From NCBI GenBank assembly GCA_015655095.1, contig JAATFR010000309.1, positions 1 to 15,337 on the forward strand: a DNA stretch of 15,337 nucleotides, read 5' to 3'. Below the pieces are notes generated by a model, which made no database searches, was not told the origin of the DNA, and worked only from the letters and a program-made list of their open reading frames with translations. The position numbers and the translations under genes were made by a program. This DNA comes from Hyphomicrobiales bacterium (GTDB lineage: Bacteria > Pseudomonadota > Alphaproteobacteria > Parvibaculales > Parvibaculaceae). Positions 1-6,645 of the stretch are shown piece by piece (position 1 is the first letter of the stretch; the number at the start of each line of letters is the position of its first letter).

Positions 1-1
1 G

Positions 2-772
2 CTGGTCGAGCGGCTCGACCGGCGAGCCAAATATCTGCTGCTGCATCTCGACAATGGCGAGGTGCTGCTGTCGCATCTGGGCATGTCCGGCCGCTTCACC
101 GTCGTGGCCCCGTCAGGGTCAAGCCGCCCGGGCCGATTCCACCATGCCACGCCCCATGGCGGCCCCGGCGGCGAAGAGGGGCTCGGCCTCCACGATCATA
201 TCGTCTTCGACATGGAGGATGGCGGTCGCGTCATCTATGCCGATCATCGCCGGTTCGGCTTCATGGACCTGATTGCGGCAGACGGCGCGGGCGATGAGCC
301 AGGCTCGGGCCTGCGCGCCAACCGCCATCTGGCGGCTCTGGGACCGGAACCGCTGGGCAATGATTTTTCAGCCCCCATCCTCTCCGCGCGGCTCAAGGGG
401 CGGGCAACCTCGATCAAGGCCGCCCTGCTCGACCAGCGCACTGTTTCGGGTCTTGGCAATATATATGTCTGCGAAGCCCTGTTCCGCGCCGGCATATCCC
501 CGCTGCGCACCGCATCGAGCGTGGCCGGGCCGGTGCGCGCCGAACGGCTGGTTCGCGCCATTCGCGACGTGCTCACGGACGCCATCATGGCCGGGGGCTC
601 AACCTTGCGCGATTACGCCCGGACCGATGGCGAACTCGGCTATTTCCAGCACCAGTTCAAGGTCTACGGCCGCGAGGGCGAGGCTTGTTCAAGGCCCGGC
701 TGCGGCGGTAGGGTCGTTCGTATCGCCCAGTCGAACCGTTCGACCTTTTATTGTTCGGAATGCCAACGATGA
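2..772 (+). CDS. mutM: Formamidopyrimidine-DNA glycosylase (MutM/Fpg), 5'-truncated by window edge
   Basis: Base-excision repair enzyme that removes 8-oxoguanine and ring-opened purines from DNA and nicks the abasic site. The reading frame is open from base 2, so the N-terminus (catalytic Pro and Glu, roughly 55-60 residues) lies outside the window. Visible parts are the RRAKYLLL strand carrying the conserved Lys, the helix-two-turn-helix region with DQRTVSGLGNIYVCEALF (about bases 431-484), and a C-terminal zinc finger whose four Cys codons start at 686, 701, 752 and 761. The first Cys pair is spaced C-x4-C, as I recall from alphaproteobacterial MutM, rather than C-x2-C. The ORF ends in the usual SECQR-type tail. 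The next gene's ATG overlaps the stop codon (ATGA), suggesting translational coupling. Family assignment is very secure. Confidence 0.96.
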   Translation: MVERLDRRAKYLLLHLDNGEVLLSHLGMSGRFTVVAPSGSSRPGRFHHATPHGGPGGEEGLGLHDHIVFDMEDGGRVIYADHRRFGFMDLIAADGAGDEPGSGLRANRHLAALGPEPLGNDFSAPILSARLKGRATSIKAALLDQRTVSGLGNIYVCEALFRAGISPLRTASSVAGPVRAERLVRAIRDVLTDAIMAGGSTLRDYARTDGELGYFQHQFKVYGREGEACSRPGCGGRVVRIAQSNRSTFYCSECQR

Positions 773-1188
773 CAGATGCGGCAACCGCCAACCCAGCCCG
801 CCGCGCCGCCCTTTGGTGGGGCGCCCTGATGCTGGGCCTGCTGCTGCATGTTTCACCCGCCAAAACGGCAGCTTACCTCTCTGCGGTCGAGGATATGCCC
901 CTGATGCCAGGCCTGACGGAGCAGAAGGACAGTTCCTTCATGTTCGATGCCCCCGATGGCCGGATCGTCCGCGCTGGGGCCCACGGTCCGGTGGCGGTCA
1001 GCGATGCAGCGGTTTTTTACAAAAACAGCCTGCCCTCCCTCGGCTGGAAACCGACTTCGGCCAGATCCGGCCCGAAGGCGGGCGAAAAGCGCCTGACCTT
1101 CGCCCGCGAAGGGGAACGCCTTGAAATCGACGTTCTTGCCGCCAAGGCGGGCATGACCGAGGTGCATTTCTCCATCGACCCCGAATGA
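769..1188 (+). CDS. Hypothetical small exported protein downstream of mutM
   Basis: A 139-residue protein of unknown function. Residues 1-13 are polar with RR at 11-12, followed by a hydrophobic stretch (about 14-28, rich in A, L, G, W) ending near SPAKTAA, which reads as a signal peptide or N-terminal membrane anchor. The remainder is small and soluble, with a VSDAAVFYKNSLPSLGW segment that resembles conserved FYxxxLPxLGW motifs of small alphaproteobacterial periplasmic proteins, then a charged strand-like part ending in HFSIDPE. I chose the ATG at 769 because it forms an ATGA overlap with the mutM stop; in-frame alternatives are ATG 760 and TTG 751, which would overlap mutM further. Cotranscription with mutM is likely. 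I do not recognise a named family, and nothing visible suggests catalytic residues. Confidence 0.72.
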   Translation: MTDAATANPARRAALWWGALMLGLLLHVSPAKTAAYLSAVEDMPLMPGLTEQKDSSFMFDAPDGRIVRAGAHGPVAVSDAAVFYKNSLPSLGWKPTSARSGPKAGEKRLTFAREGERLEIDVLAAKAGMTEVHFSIDPE

Positions 1189-1227
1189 CATGCTGAAAAC
1201 AAAGAAGTGAACCGTCAGGAGAACCCC

Positions 1228-2004
1228 ATGGGGTATCAGAATATCATTGTCGACAAACGCGGCGCGGTCGGCCTTATCACCCTCAACCGGCCCGATGCGC
1301 TCAATGCGCTCAACAAGGCGCTGATGGACGAGGTAACGCTGGCCGTCGACGCCTTCGAGGCCGACGACACGGTGCATTGCCTTGTCGTCACCGGCTCCTC
1401 CAAGGCCTTTGCCGCCGGGGCGGACATCAAGGAAATGCGGCCCAAATCCTATATGGACGTCTACAAGGAGGACTTCATCACGGCCAACTGGGAGCGGGTC
1501 GCCCGCTGCCGCAAGCCCGTCATCGCCGCTGTGGCCGGTTATGCGCTCGGTGGCGGCTGTGAACTCGCCATGATGTGCGACTTCATCATCTGCGCCGACA
1601 ACGCCAAATTCGGCCAGCCCGAGATCAAGCTCGGCGTGATGCCGGGCGCGGGCGGGACCCAGCGGCTGACCCGCTTCATCGGCAAATCCAAGGCCATGGA
1701 AATGGTCCTGACCGGCCGCCTGATGAATGCGGCCGAAGCCGAAAGCGCCGGGCTCGTCAGCCGCATCGTTCCTCTCGATAGCCTGCTCGATGAGACCCTG
1801 AAAGTCGCGGAAACCATTGCCGGCATGTCGCTCCCCATCGCCATGATGACAAAGGAAAGCGTCAACCGCGCCTATGAGACCACGCTAAGCGAGGGCGTCC
1901 GCTTCGAGCGGCGGCTGTTCCATTCCATGTTCGCCACCGACGACCAGCAAGAGGGGATGGACGCCTTTATCGCCAAACGGGAGCCCAAATTCACCAACAA
2001 GTGA
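1228..2004 (+). CDS. Enoyl-CoA hydratase (crotonase family)
   Basis: A 258-residue crotonase-fold enzyme expected to hydrate trans-2-enoyl-CoA to 3-hydroxyacyl-CoA in fatty-acid beta-oxidation (EC 4.2.1.17). Length and sequence follow the short-chain mitochondrial/bacterial hydratase closely. The oxyanion-hole segment AFAAGADIKEM is at about residues 60-70; the GGGCELAMMCD motif supplies Glu112 and FGQPEIKLG supplies Glu132, matching the two catalytic glutamates of rat enoyl-CoA hydratase; PGAGGTQRL follows. The C-terminus is a helical CoA-binding region with FERRLFHSMFATDDQQEGM. The ATG at 1228 is preferred over GTG 1207 because CAGGAGA (1216-1222) sits about 5 bases upstream and the MGYQNIIVDK start fits the family. 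It is preceded by 39 bases after the hypothetical gene and may be in that operon. Exact chain-length preference cannot be read from sequence. Confidence 0.95.
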   Translation: MGYQNIIVDKRGAVGLITLNRPDALNALNKALMDEVTLAVDAFEADDTVHCLVVTGSSKAFAAGADIKEMRPKSYMDVYKEDFITANWERVARCRKPVIAAVAGYALGGGCELAMMCDFIICADNAKFGQPEIKLGVMPGAGGTQRLTRFIGKSKAMEMVLTGRLMNAAEAESAGLVSRIVPLDSLLDETLKVAETIAGMSLPIAMMTKESVNRAYETTLSEGVRFERRLFHSMFATDDQQEGMDAFIAKREPKFTNK

Positions 2005-2059
2005 ACAAGGCGGAGCTTCAACACCCTGTAACCCCTTGCAAACAGAGTCTGAACCGGAG

Positions 2060-2088
2060 TTGACGGACAGCGGGTCCCCGCGTATAAC
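2060..2088 (+). promoter_or_regulatory. Sigma-70-type promoter for rpsT
   Basis: TTGACG (2060-2065) and TATAAC (2083-2088) are separated by exactly 17 bases and lie in the spacer after the hydratase gene. This is one of the best -35/-10 pairs in the window. A start near 2095 would give rpsT a leader of about 150 bases. No other gene on this strand begins before rpsT, so it most likely drives rpsT. Confidence 0.66.
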
Positions 2089-2192
2089 CCGCCGTCTCAG
2101 GAACATCTGGTTGAGGGTGTACGGTTCCGCCGTTTGTCCGCGCCTGTCCGTTCCACATGAAATTTTTGACCGGCCGCCCCTCGCATAAGGCC

Positions 2193-2208
2193 TGATCGAA
2201 GGATCGGG
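2193..2208 (+). other. Small hairpin in the rpsT leader
   Basis: A six-base-pair stem (one G-T pair) with a GAAG loop, about 36 bases before the rpsT start codon, within the predicted long leader. It does not cover the start codon or the AGGA motif. A regulatory role is only a possibility. Confidence 0.3.
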
Positions 2209-2244
2209 TTGATTGGGACTGGTATCAGGAAAACTGGTAGTTCG

Positions 2245-2514
2245 ATGGCAAATACACCTTCAGCGAAAAAAGCGATCCGCAAGATTGCCGCCCGCACAGA
2301 CGTGAACAAGAACCGGCGCACCCGTATGCGCTCCTTCATCCGCAAGGTTGAGGAAGCAATCGCATCCGGCAGCGCGGATGCCGCAGCCGCCGCCCTTGGC
2401 GCCGCCCAGCCGGAAATCATGCGTGCCGCCCAGAAGGGTGTCGTGCACAAGAATACAGCGTCGCGCAAGGTTTCGCGTCTGGCAAAACGCATCAAGACGC
2501 TTGCGACCGCCTGA
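2245..2514 (+). CDS. rpsT: 30S ribosomal protein S20
   Basis: An 89-residue primary 16S-rRNA-binding protein of the small subunit. The start MANTPSAKKAIRK, the Lys/Arg-rich helices (NKNRRTRMRSFIRKVEEAI), the Ala-rich middle and the VHKNTASRKVSRLAKRI tail are diagnostic of S20, and the length is typical. The ATG at 2245 is clear from the conserved MANT start; a longer frame from TTG 2209 adds twelve unconserved residues and is not used. The nearest Shine-Dalgarno-like AGGA (2227-2230) is about 14 bases upstream, farther than usual, so initiation may rely on other leader features. It is probably monocistronic: it has its own promoter at 2060-2088 and tandem hairpins from 2532. Its place just before dnaA is, as I recall, common in alphaproteobacteria. 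Confidence 0.97.
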   Translation: MANTPSAKKAIRKIAARTDVNKNRRTRMRSFIRKVEEAIASGSADAAAAALGAAQPEIMRAAQKGVVHKNTASRKVSRLAKRIKTLATA

Positions 2515-2531
2515 GCAGATAAATTTACTAA

Positions 2532-2553
2532 GCTCAGCAAGTATTCGCTGAGC
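2532..2553 (+). terminator. First hairpin downstream of rpsT
   Basis: GCTCAGC (2532-2538) and GCTGAGC (2547-2553) form a perfect 7-bp stem with an 8-base loop, 17 bases after the rpsT stop. There is no U-run directly after it. It probably stabilises the 3' end of the rpsT mRNA or assists the stronger hairpin that follows. Confidence 0.5.
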
Positions 2554-2571
2554 AGCAACAAGATGTTATGG

Positions 2572-2603
2572 AAGCCCGCTATCCCTGATAGCGGGCTTTA
2601 CTT
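2572..2603 (+). terminator. Rho-independent-like terminator of rpsT
   Basis: AAGCCCGCTATC (2572-2583) pairs perfectly with GATAGCGGGCTT (2587-2598) around a CCT loop, a 12-bp GC-rich stem followed by TTTACTT. The U-tract is short and interrupted, but stem strength and position make it the likely end of the rpsT transcript, insulating rpsT from the rhodanese-dnaA region. Confidence 0.75.
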
Positions 2604-3043
2604 ATATCTGGGGATAACCGCTTTTTCAGGCATCCAGATGGCGCAATGCGCACCATCGCGATGCGACCTACTAGATATGGGGACAGGCTAATAAAACTAT
2701 ATTTTATAGTGTTTTTTGAGCGCCATTCGCGAAATGAGAAGCTGTGTGTTCCCCGTGACACCTGGGCAAACGAATAGCTTTTTGACGTACTTTTTTTGAC
2801 GAAGCAGGCTCATCGCACTTGCCTCCCGGATAGGTTGCCGTTATCGTCTTAAAACTCCGGCGGCGCGATGAATACTTTGCCAGTTTCCTATAAATTGAGC
2901 AATGCTTAAAGAAATGCAGTTGCTTCGACGGACTCTAAAGTAATCATCTCAGTTTATTTTTTAAACAACAAGCAGATTACAGGATTCTGCTTGAGAGGAG
3001 ATGTCTGTCACCACTCGGGCGGCAGGCAAACAGATGCGGGGGC
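2604..3043. other. AT-rich non-coding spacer upstream of the rhodanese and dnaA
   Basis: About 440 bases without a convincing gene on either strand, visibly richer in A+T than the rest of the window. It holds TTATCCCCA on the minus strand (2609-2617, one mismatch from the DnaA box TTATCCACA), another TGGGGA motif at 2678, palindromes CATCGCGATG (2654-2663) and ACTATA-TTT-TATAGT (2696-2710, followed by a T6 run), a direct repeat TTTTTGACG (2779-2787 and 2793-2801), a TATAAA (2889-2894) and GANTC sites at 2931 and 2983. Most likely it is the control region of the rhodanese-dnaA unit. An origin function is not shown: only one near-consensus DnaA box is visible, and in the alphaproteobacteria I know of, oriC often lies near hemE instead. 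Confidence 0.45.
2931..2987. promoter_or_regulatory. Two GANTC (CcrM-type methylation) sites upstream of rhodanese-dnaA
   Basis: GACTC at 2931-2935 and GATTC at 2983-2987 match GANTC, the recognition site of the cell-cycle adenine methyltransferase CcrM of alphaproteobacteria. In Caulobacter the methylation state of a GANTC in the dnaA promoter affects its transcription. Here they lie 57-113 bases before the rhodanese start. The sites are certain as sequence; their role is inference. Confidence 0.4.
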
Positions 3044-3523
3044 ATGATGAGCGACGCAAAGACACACCCTGTTCTACCCGTCGTATCTGGCGACTTGCCC
3101 TCCAACTATGCCGGAGACATTTCGGCGGACGAAGCCTGGCGGACATTAACCGAGAATGCGCAAACCGTTCTCGTCGACGTCCGCACCCAGGCTGAATGGA
3201 ATTTCGTTGGCATTCCTGACCTTTCGCCTCTTGGACGAGACCCTCTCCTTGTCGAGTGGCAAACCTATCCGACCATGACCATCAATCGCGATTTTGTGAA
3301 AGATGTGACGGCTAGTCTTGGCAACATCAGCAAGGACGCCCCGATCCTGCTGCTTTGTCGTTCAGGCGCCCGAAGCCGTTCAGCCGCCATCGCCCTCAGC
3401 GCGGCCGGTTTTACGAACAGCTACAATGTGGCTGGTGGATTTGAGGGCGACCTGAATGAGGCTCGGCAGCGGGGAACGGCCAACGGCTGGAAAGCCTCCG
3501 GACTTCCCTGGCGACAGAATTGA
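3044..3523 (+). CDS. Single-domain rhodanese-like sulfurtransferase
   Basis: A 159-residue rhodanese-homology protein, a family that carries persulfide sulfur on an active-site Cys to acceptors such as cyanide or thiols. Residues 27-59 (DEAW...VLVDVRTQAEWNFVGIP) form the CH2A-type entry, and the active-site loop is CRSGARSR with Cys105; the C-terminal AGFTNSYNVAGGFEGD and GWKASGLPWRQN are typical of the fold. No signal peptide or membrane segment is seen, so it is probably cytosolic. The start is uncertain: ATG 3044 and ATG 3047 are adjacent, with a G-rich GCGGGGG just upstream that suits 3047 slightly better. It lies between rpsT and dnaA, 45 bases before the first possible dnaA start, and may be cotranscribed with dnaA. 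The physiological acceptor cannot be told from sequence. Confidence 0.88.
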   Translation: MMSDAKTHPVLPVVSGDLPSNYAGDISADEAWRTLTENAQTVLVDVRTQAEWNFVGIPDLSPLGRDPLLVEWQTYPTMTINRDFVKDVTASLGNISKDAPILLLCRSGARSRSAAIALSAAGFTNSYNVAGGFEGDLNEARQRGTANGWKASGLPWRQN

Positions 3524-3568
3524 GACTTGCCGCCGGATCATGAATAGATCTGGTGCGTAAGAAATTGA

Positions 3569-5173
3569 ATGTGGGGATGTGCGCCTTTCGGGACGTGCGG
3601 AATTAAGACGAGGCCGACGAATTTGGACAAGACCGCTCCGGCGACCACTCACAGCGGCCGCGGCATAAAACCAGGCAATCGAGGCACGGCCGACTCCTCC
3701 GACAAGAGCGCGAGTTCCCTGTCCGATTCAACGCTTGCTTCCGCATGGCGGCGCGTGCGCGCACGGCTTCAGGCTGATCTGGGGGAGGCCACCTACAATA
3801 GCTGGTTTGCCCAGGTTGAGATGATCGGCGTTCATGGCGGACGAGTCGTTCTGGGAGTGCCTACCCGCTTTGTGCGCAACTGGATTGCCTCTCACCATAT
3901 GGACCGGCTGGAAGCGCTCTGGCAGGAAGAAGATCCGACGCTTCAGCGGATCGAGGTGGTGGTCCATGCCAAAGACGATCATGACGAAGCGCCGGCCTTT
4001 GCCGCCAGCGGGTTCAACGAGATGGCGCAACCAGCGGCTCTGGCCACGGCTCATGCCAGTTCCGGTGGGCCCGTCCGTGATCTAACGCCCGTCCACACCG
4101 CATCCTCGACGCTTGAGGAAGCCGGCGTCGGCGCGCCGCTCGACCAGCGCTTCACATTCGACGCCTTCATCGTCGGCAAATCGAACGAACTGGCGCATGC
4201 CGCCGCCCGCCGGGTGGCCGAAGCCAGCGACGTGAGCTTCAACCCGCTGTTCCTCTATGGCGGGGTCGGCCTTGGCAAGACGCATCTGATGCATGCCATC
4301 GCCTGGGACATCCGCCGCCTCCACCCGGAACGCAAGGTGCTGTATCTCTCCGCCGAGAAATTCATGTACCAGTTCGTGCGCGCCCTCCGGTTCAAGGACA
4401 CGATGGCGTTCAAGCAGCAGTTCCGCACCGTGGATGTGCTGATGATTGATGACGTGCAATTTATCTCCGGCAAGGACTCGACACAGGAAGAGTTCTTCCA
4501 CACCTTCAATGCGCTGATCGACCACAACCGGCAGGTCATTATTTCCGCCGACCGCTCCCCCTCTGATCTCGAGGGGATCGAGGAACGCATCCGCTCGCGG
4601 CTCGGCTGGGGCCTAGTCGCCGACATCCATCCGACGGATTACGAACTGCGGCTCGGCATCCTCCAGGCGAAGGCCGATGAGATCATGGCCCGTTCTGGCC
4701 ATATCGACATGCCAGTGGGCGTGCTCGAATTTCTGGCCCACCGCATCATCTCGAACGTGCGCGAGCTGGAAGGCGCCCTCAAGCGCGTCGTCGCCTATGC
4801 CTCGCTTGTCGGGCGGCCCATTTCGCTCGACATGACGCAGGAGGTTCTGCGCGACCTGCTGCGCTCAAACGACCGCAAGGTCACCATTGAGGAGATCCAG
4901 CGCAAGGTGGCGGAATATTACAATGTCCGCCTTGCCGATCTGCTATCGGCCCGGCGTTCCCGCCAGATTGCCCGGCCGCGCCAGATTGCCATGTATCTTT
5001 CCAAGCAGCTCACCACCCGCTCTCTCCCTGAAATCGGCCGGAAATTCGGCGGCCGGGATCATACGACCGTGATTCACGCGGTCCGCAAGATCGACGAACT
5101 GTGCCAGAGCGACGCCGGACTGGAAGAAGATGTCGATCTGCTCCGCCGGATGCTTGAAAACGCCAGCCATTGA
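3569..5173 (+). CDS. dnaA: Chromosomal replication initiator protein DnaA
   Basis: ATP-dependent initiator that binds DnaA boxes, opens the origin and loads the helicase. With ATG 3569 it is 534 residues. Domain I is at about 55-135 (AWRRVRARLQADLGEATYNSWF), followed by a long poorly conserved domain II to about 185. The AAA+ domain III has Walker A GGVGLGKTH (231-239), Walker B VLMIDD (290-295), the arginine-finger region EERIRSRLGWG (338-348) and sensor 2 NVRELEGALKR (396-406). Domain IV ends with the DnaA signature GRDHTTVIHAV (495-505). The start is ambiguous: ATG 3569 has little Shine-Dalgarno match, while TTG 3623 (residue 19) has GACGAGG about 9 bases upstream; both lie before domain I. 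It follows the rhodanese gene by 45 bases and is separated from dnaN by a 329-base spacer, so the two may not share one promoter. Confidence 0.97.
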   Translation: MWGCAPFGTCGIKTRPTNLDKTAPATTHSGRGIKPGNRGTADSSDKSASSLSDSTLASAWRRVRARLQADLGEATYNSWFAQVEMIGVHGGRVVLGVPTRFVRNWIASHHMDRLEALWQEEDPTLQRIEVVVHAKDDHDEAPAFAASGFNEMAQPAALATAHASSGGPVRDLTPVHTASSTLEEAGVGAPLDQRFTFDAFIVGKSNELAHAAARRVAEASDVSFNPLFLYGGVGLGKTHLMHAIAWDIRRLHPERKVLYLSAEKFMYQFVRALRFKDTMAFKQQFRTVDVLMIDDVQFISGKDSTQEEFFHTFNALIDHNRQVIISADRSPSDLEGIEERIRSRLGWGLVADIHPTDYELRLGILQAKADEIMARSGHIDMPVGVLEFLAHRIISNVRELEGALKRVVAYASLVGRPISLDMTQEVLRDLLRSNDRKVTIEEIQRKVAEYYNVRLADLLSARRSRQIARPRQIAMYLSKQLTTRSLPEIGRKFGGRDHTTVIHAVRKIDELCQSDAGLEEDVDLLRRMLENASH

Positions 5174-5186
5174 GCCACACGTCCCG

Positions 5187-5208
5187 TTCGTCCCGGAAGC
5201 GGGACGAA
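5187..5208 (+). terminator. Hairpin after dnaA (possible terminator or attenuator)
   Basis: TTCGTCCCG (5187-5195) and CGGGACGAA (5200-5208) form a perfect 9-bp stem with a GAAG loop, 13 bases after the dnaA stop. No U-run follows. GTCCCG also occurs at 5181 and 5212, so the single CGGGAC (5200-5205) could pair with any of three partners, allowing alternative structures. It is a plausible 3' end for dnaA mRNA. Confidence 0.55.
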
Positions 5209-5502
5209 TAAGTCCCGATTGGCGGATTCGAGCCGAAAAAGGTGCACAGGGCAGCGAAACTGCTATACTCACCCACCTGCATTTCCGCGGACACCGGCCA
5301 TCAACCGGGAGCAGCCCGCGGGCGGTTTCGTTATGACCCTGACGGTCTTCCAACGATTGCCGCCCTCCCCCACGTTCAGGACCTGGGGCAGATTGCACCT
5401 CTATAAAGGGTGCGACGGCGTATGCTCACCCCTCGCGGGCAGGAATCCGGCGGCCAGCAGGCCGTGAACCTTGAATTTTGCGTCGGGAGCCCGAGGGGGA
5501 CC
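5209..5502 (+). other. Long dnaN leader region between dnaA and dnaN
   Basis: The dnaA-dnaN spacer holds no convincing gene. Besides the hairpin and the extended -10 motif listed separately, it contains GANTC sites at 5225 and 5443, the palindrome GCCCGCGGGC (5314-5323), a small GCACC/GGTGC stem (5395-5413) and a near-repeat TATRCTCACCC at 5264 and 5421. An in-frame extension of dnaN to 5410 exists but is not conserved-looking. Confidence 0.5.
5261..5269 (+). promoter_or_regulatory. Extended -10 promoter candidate for dnaN-recF-gyrB
   Basis: TGCTATACT is a TGn extended -10 element with TATACT one mismatch from consensus. No good -35 lies 16-18 bases upstream, which extended -10 promoters can tolerate. 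A start near 5276 would give dnaN a leader of about 227 bases. Support is motif-only. Confidence 0.4.
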
Positions 5503-6621
5503 ATGAAAATCACGATCGAGCGCGGCGCGCTCCTCAAGTCGCTGAACCACGTACAGTCCGTGGTGGAACGCCGCAATACCATCCCGATCCTTTCCAATGT
5601 GCTGATCCGGGCAGCCGATGGAGAACTGATCCTGACCGCGACGGACCTCGATATAGAGGTTGTCGAATCGGTTGCGGCCAATGTTTCCCAGGCAGGCAGC
5701 ATCACCGCCCCCGCCCAGACGCTTTACGATATCGTGCGCAAGCTGCCGGACGGAGCCCAGGTCGAACTCTCGATCGGCGCCGATGAGGGCCGCCTGTCGC
5801 TGACGGCAGGCCGCTCGCGCTTTGCGCTTCAGGCGCTGCCTGCCGAGGACTTCCCGGTCATGTCCGCAGGCCAGCTCAGCCATCACTTCAATCTGCCGGG
5901 AGAGGCGCTCGCCCGGCTTATCGACAAGACCCGGTTTGCCATCTCGACCGAGGAAACCCGCTACTACCTCAACGGCCTCTATATCCACGCCGCCGACAAG
6001 GCCCCGGGCCAGGTGCTGCGCGCAGTCGCGACAGACGCCCATCGTCTCGCCCAGGTCGACCATGATCTTCCGGCGGGAGCCGAGGGTATGCCCGGCATCA
6101 TCGTGCCCCGCAAGACCGTTCTGGAGCTCCAGAAGCTTCTGGATGGGCATAGCGCCGACGTGGCGATCAGCGTTTCGGAAACCAAGATTCGTTTCCAGTT
6201 CGGCGATGTGGTGCTGACCTCCAAGCTGATCGACGGCACCTTCCCCGATTACAGCCGCGTCATCCCGGTCAACAATGACCGGCTAATGCAGATTGAGGGC
6301 AAGCGGCTGGCGGAGGCCGTGGATCGCGTCTCGACCATTTCGACCGAGAAGTCCCGCGCCGTGAAGCTGAACATCGAGGAAGGCCGCCTGACCCTCTCGG
6401 TCTCGAACCCGGACAGCGGCAACGCCACCGAGGAAATCTCGGTGACCTATGACAGCGCACCCATGGAGATCGGCTTCAACGCCCGCTATCTGCTCGACAT
6501 CACCTCTCAACTCGACGGCGAGGAGGCCACCTTCGCCTTCGCCGACTCGAACTCATCCACGCTCGTCAAGGACAGTGAGGACGAGGATGCGATCTACGTG
6601 CTCATGCCCATGCGGGTATGA
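5503..6621 (+). CDS. dnaN: DNA polymerase III beta subunit (sliding clamp)
   Basis: A 372-residue ring-forming processivity factor that tethers DNA polymerase III and other clamp-binding enzymes to DNA. The start MKITIERGALLKSL, then ERRNTIPILSNVLI and LTATDLDIEV, are hallmark sequences of domain 1; NGLYIH and ATDAHRLA mark domain 2; the C-terminus YVLMPMRV is the conserved end that forms part of the partner-binding cleft. Length is typical of the three-domain clamp. ATG 5503 is fixed by the conserved start and by the strong GAGGGGGA Shine-Dalgarno (5493-5500) just upstream. recF begins only 24 bases after the stop, so dnaN, recF and gyrB are probably cotranscribed. Confidence 0.98.
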   Translation: MKITIERGALLKSLNHVQSVVERRNTIPILSNVLIRAADGELILTATDLDIEVVESVAANVSQAGSITAPAQTLYDIVRKLPDGAQVELSIGADEGRLSLTAGRSRFALQALPAEDFPVMSAGQLSHHFNLPGEALARLIDKTRFAISTEETRYYLNGLYIHAADKAPGQVLRAVATDAHRLAQVDHDLPAGAEGMPGIIVPRKTVLELQKLLDGHSADVAISVSETKIRFQFGDVVLTSKLIDGTFPDYSRVIPVNNDRLMQIEGKRLAEAVDRVSTISTEKSRAVKLNIEEGRLTLSVSNPDSGNATEEISVTYDSAPMEIGFNARYLLDITSQLDGEEATFAFADSNSSTLVKDSEDEDAIYVLMPMRV

Positions 6622-6645
6622 GGCTGAAACGAGGTCCGGAACGGA

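Noticed and set aside
2579..2761. A 60-codon minus-strand frame in the AT-rich spacer
   Set aside because: It ends inside the rpsT terminator stem and I see no convincing ribosome binding site or family resemblance.
2604..3043. Calling this spacer oriC
   Set aside because: Only one near-consensus DnaA box is visible, no cluster, and alphaproteobacterial origins are often elsewhere (near hemE). Kept only as a question.
3001..3195. A 64-codon plus-strand frame starting right after GAGAGGAG
   Set aside because: The Shine-Dalgarno directly abuts the ATG with no spacing, most of the frame overlaps the rhodanese gene, and the product is an Arg-rich shadow sequence.
5241..5249. DnaA-box-like GGTGCACAG in the dnaN leader
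   Set aside because: It has several mismatches to TTATCCACA and stands alone.
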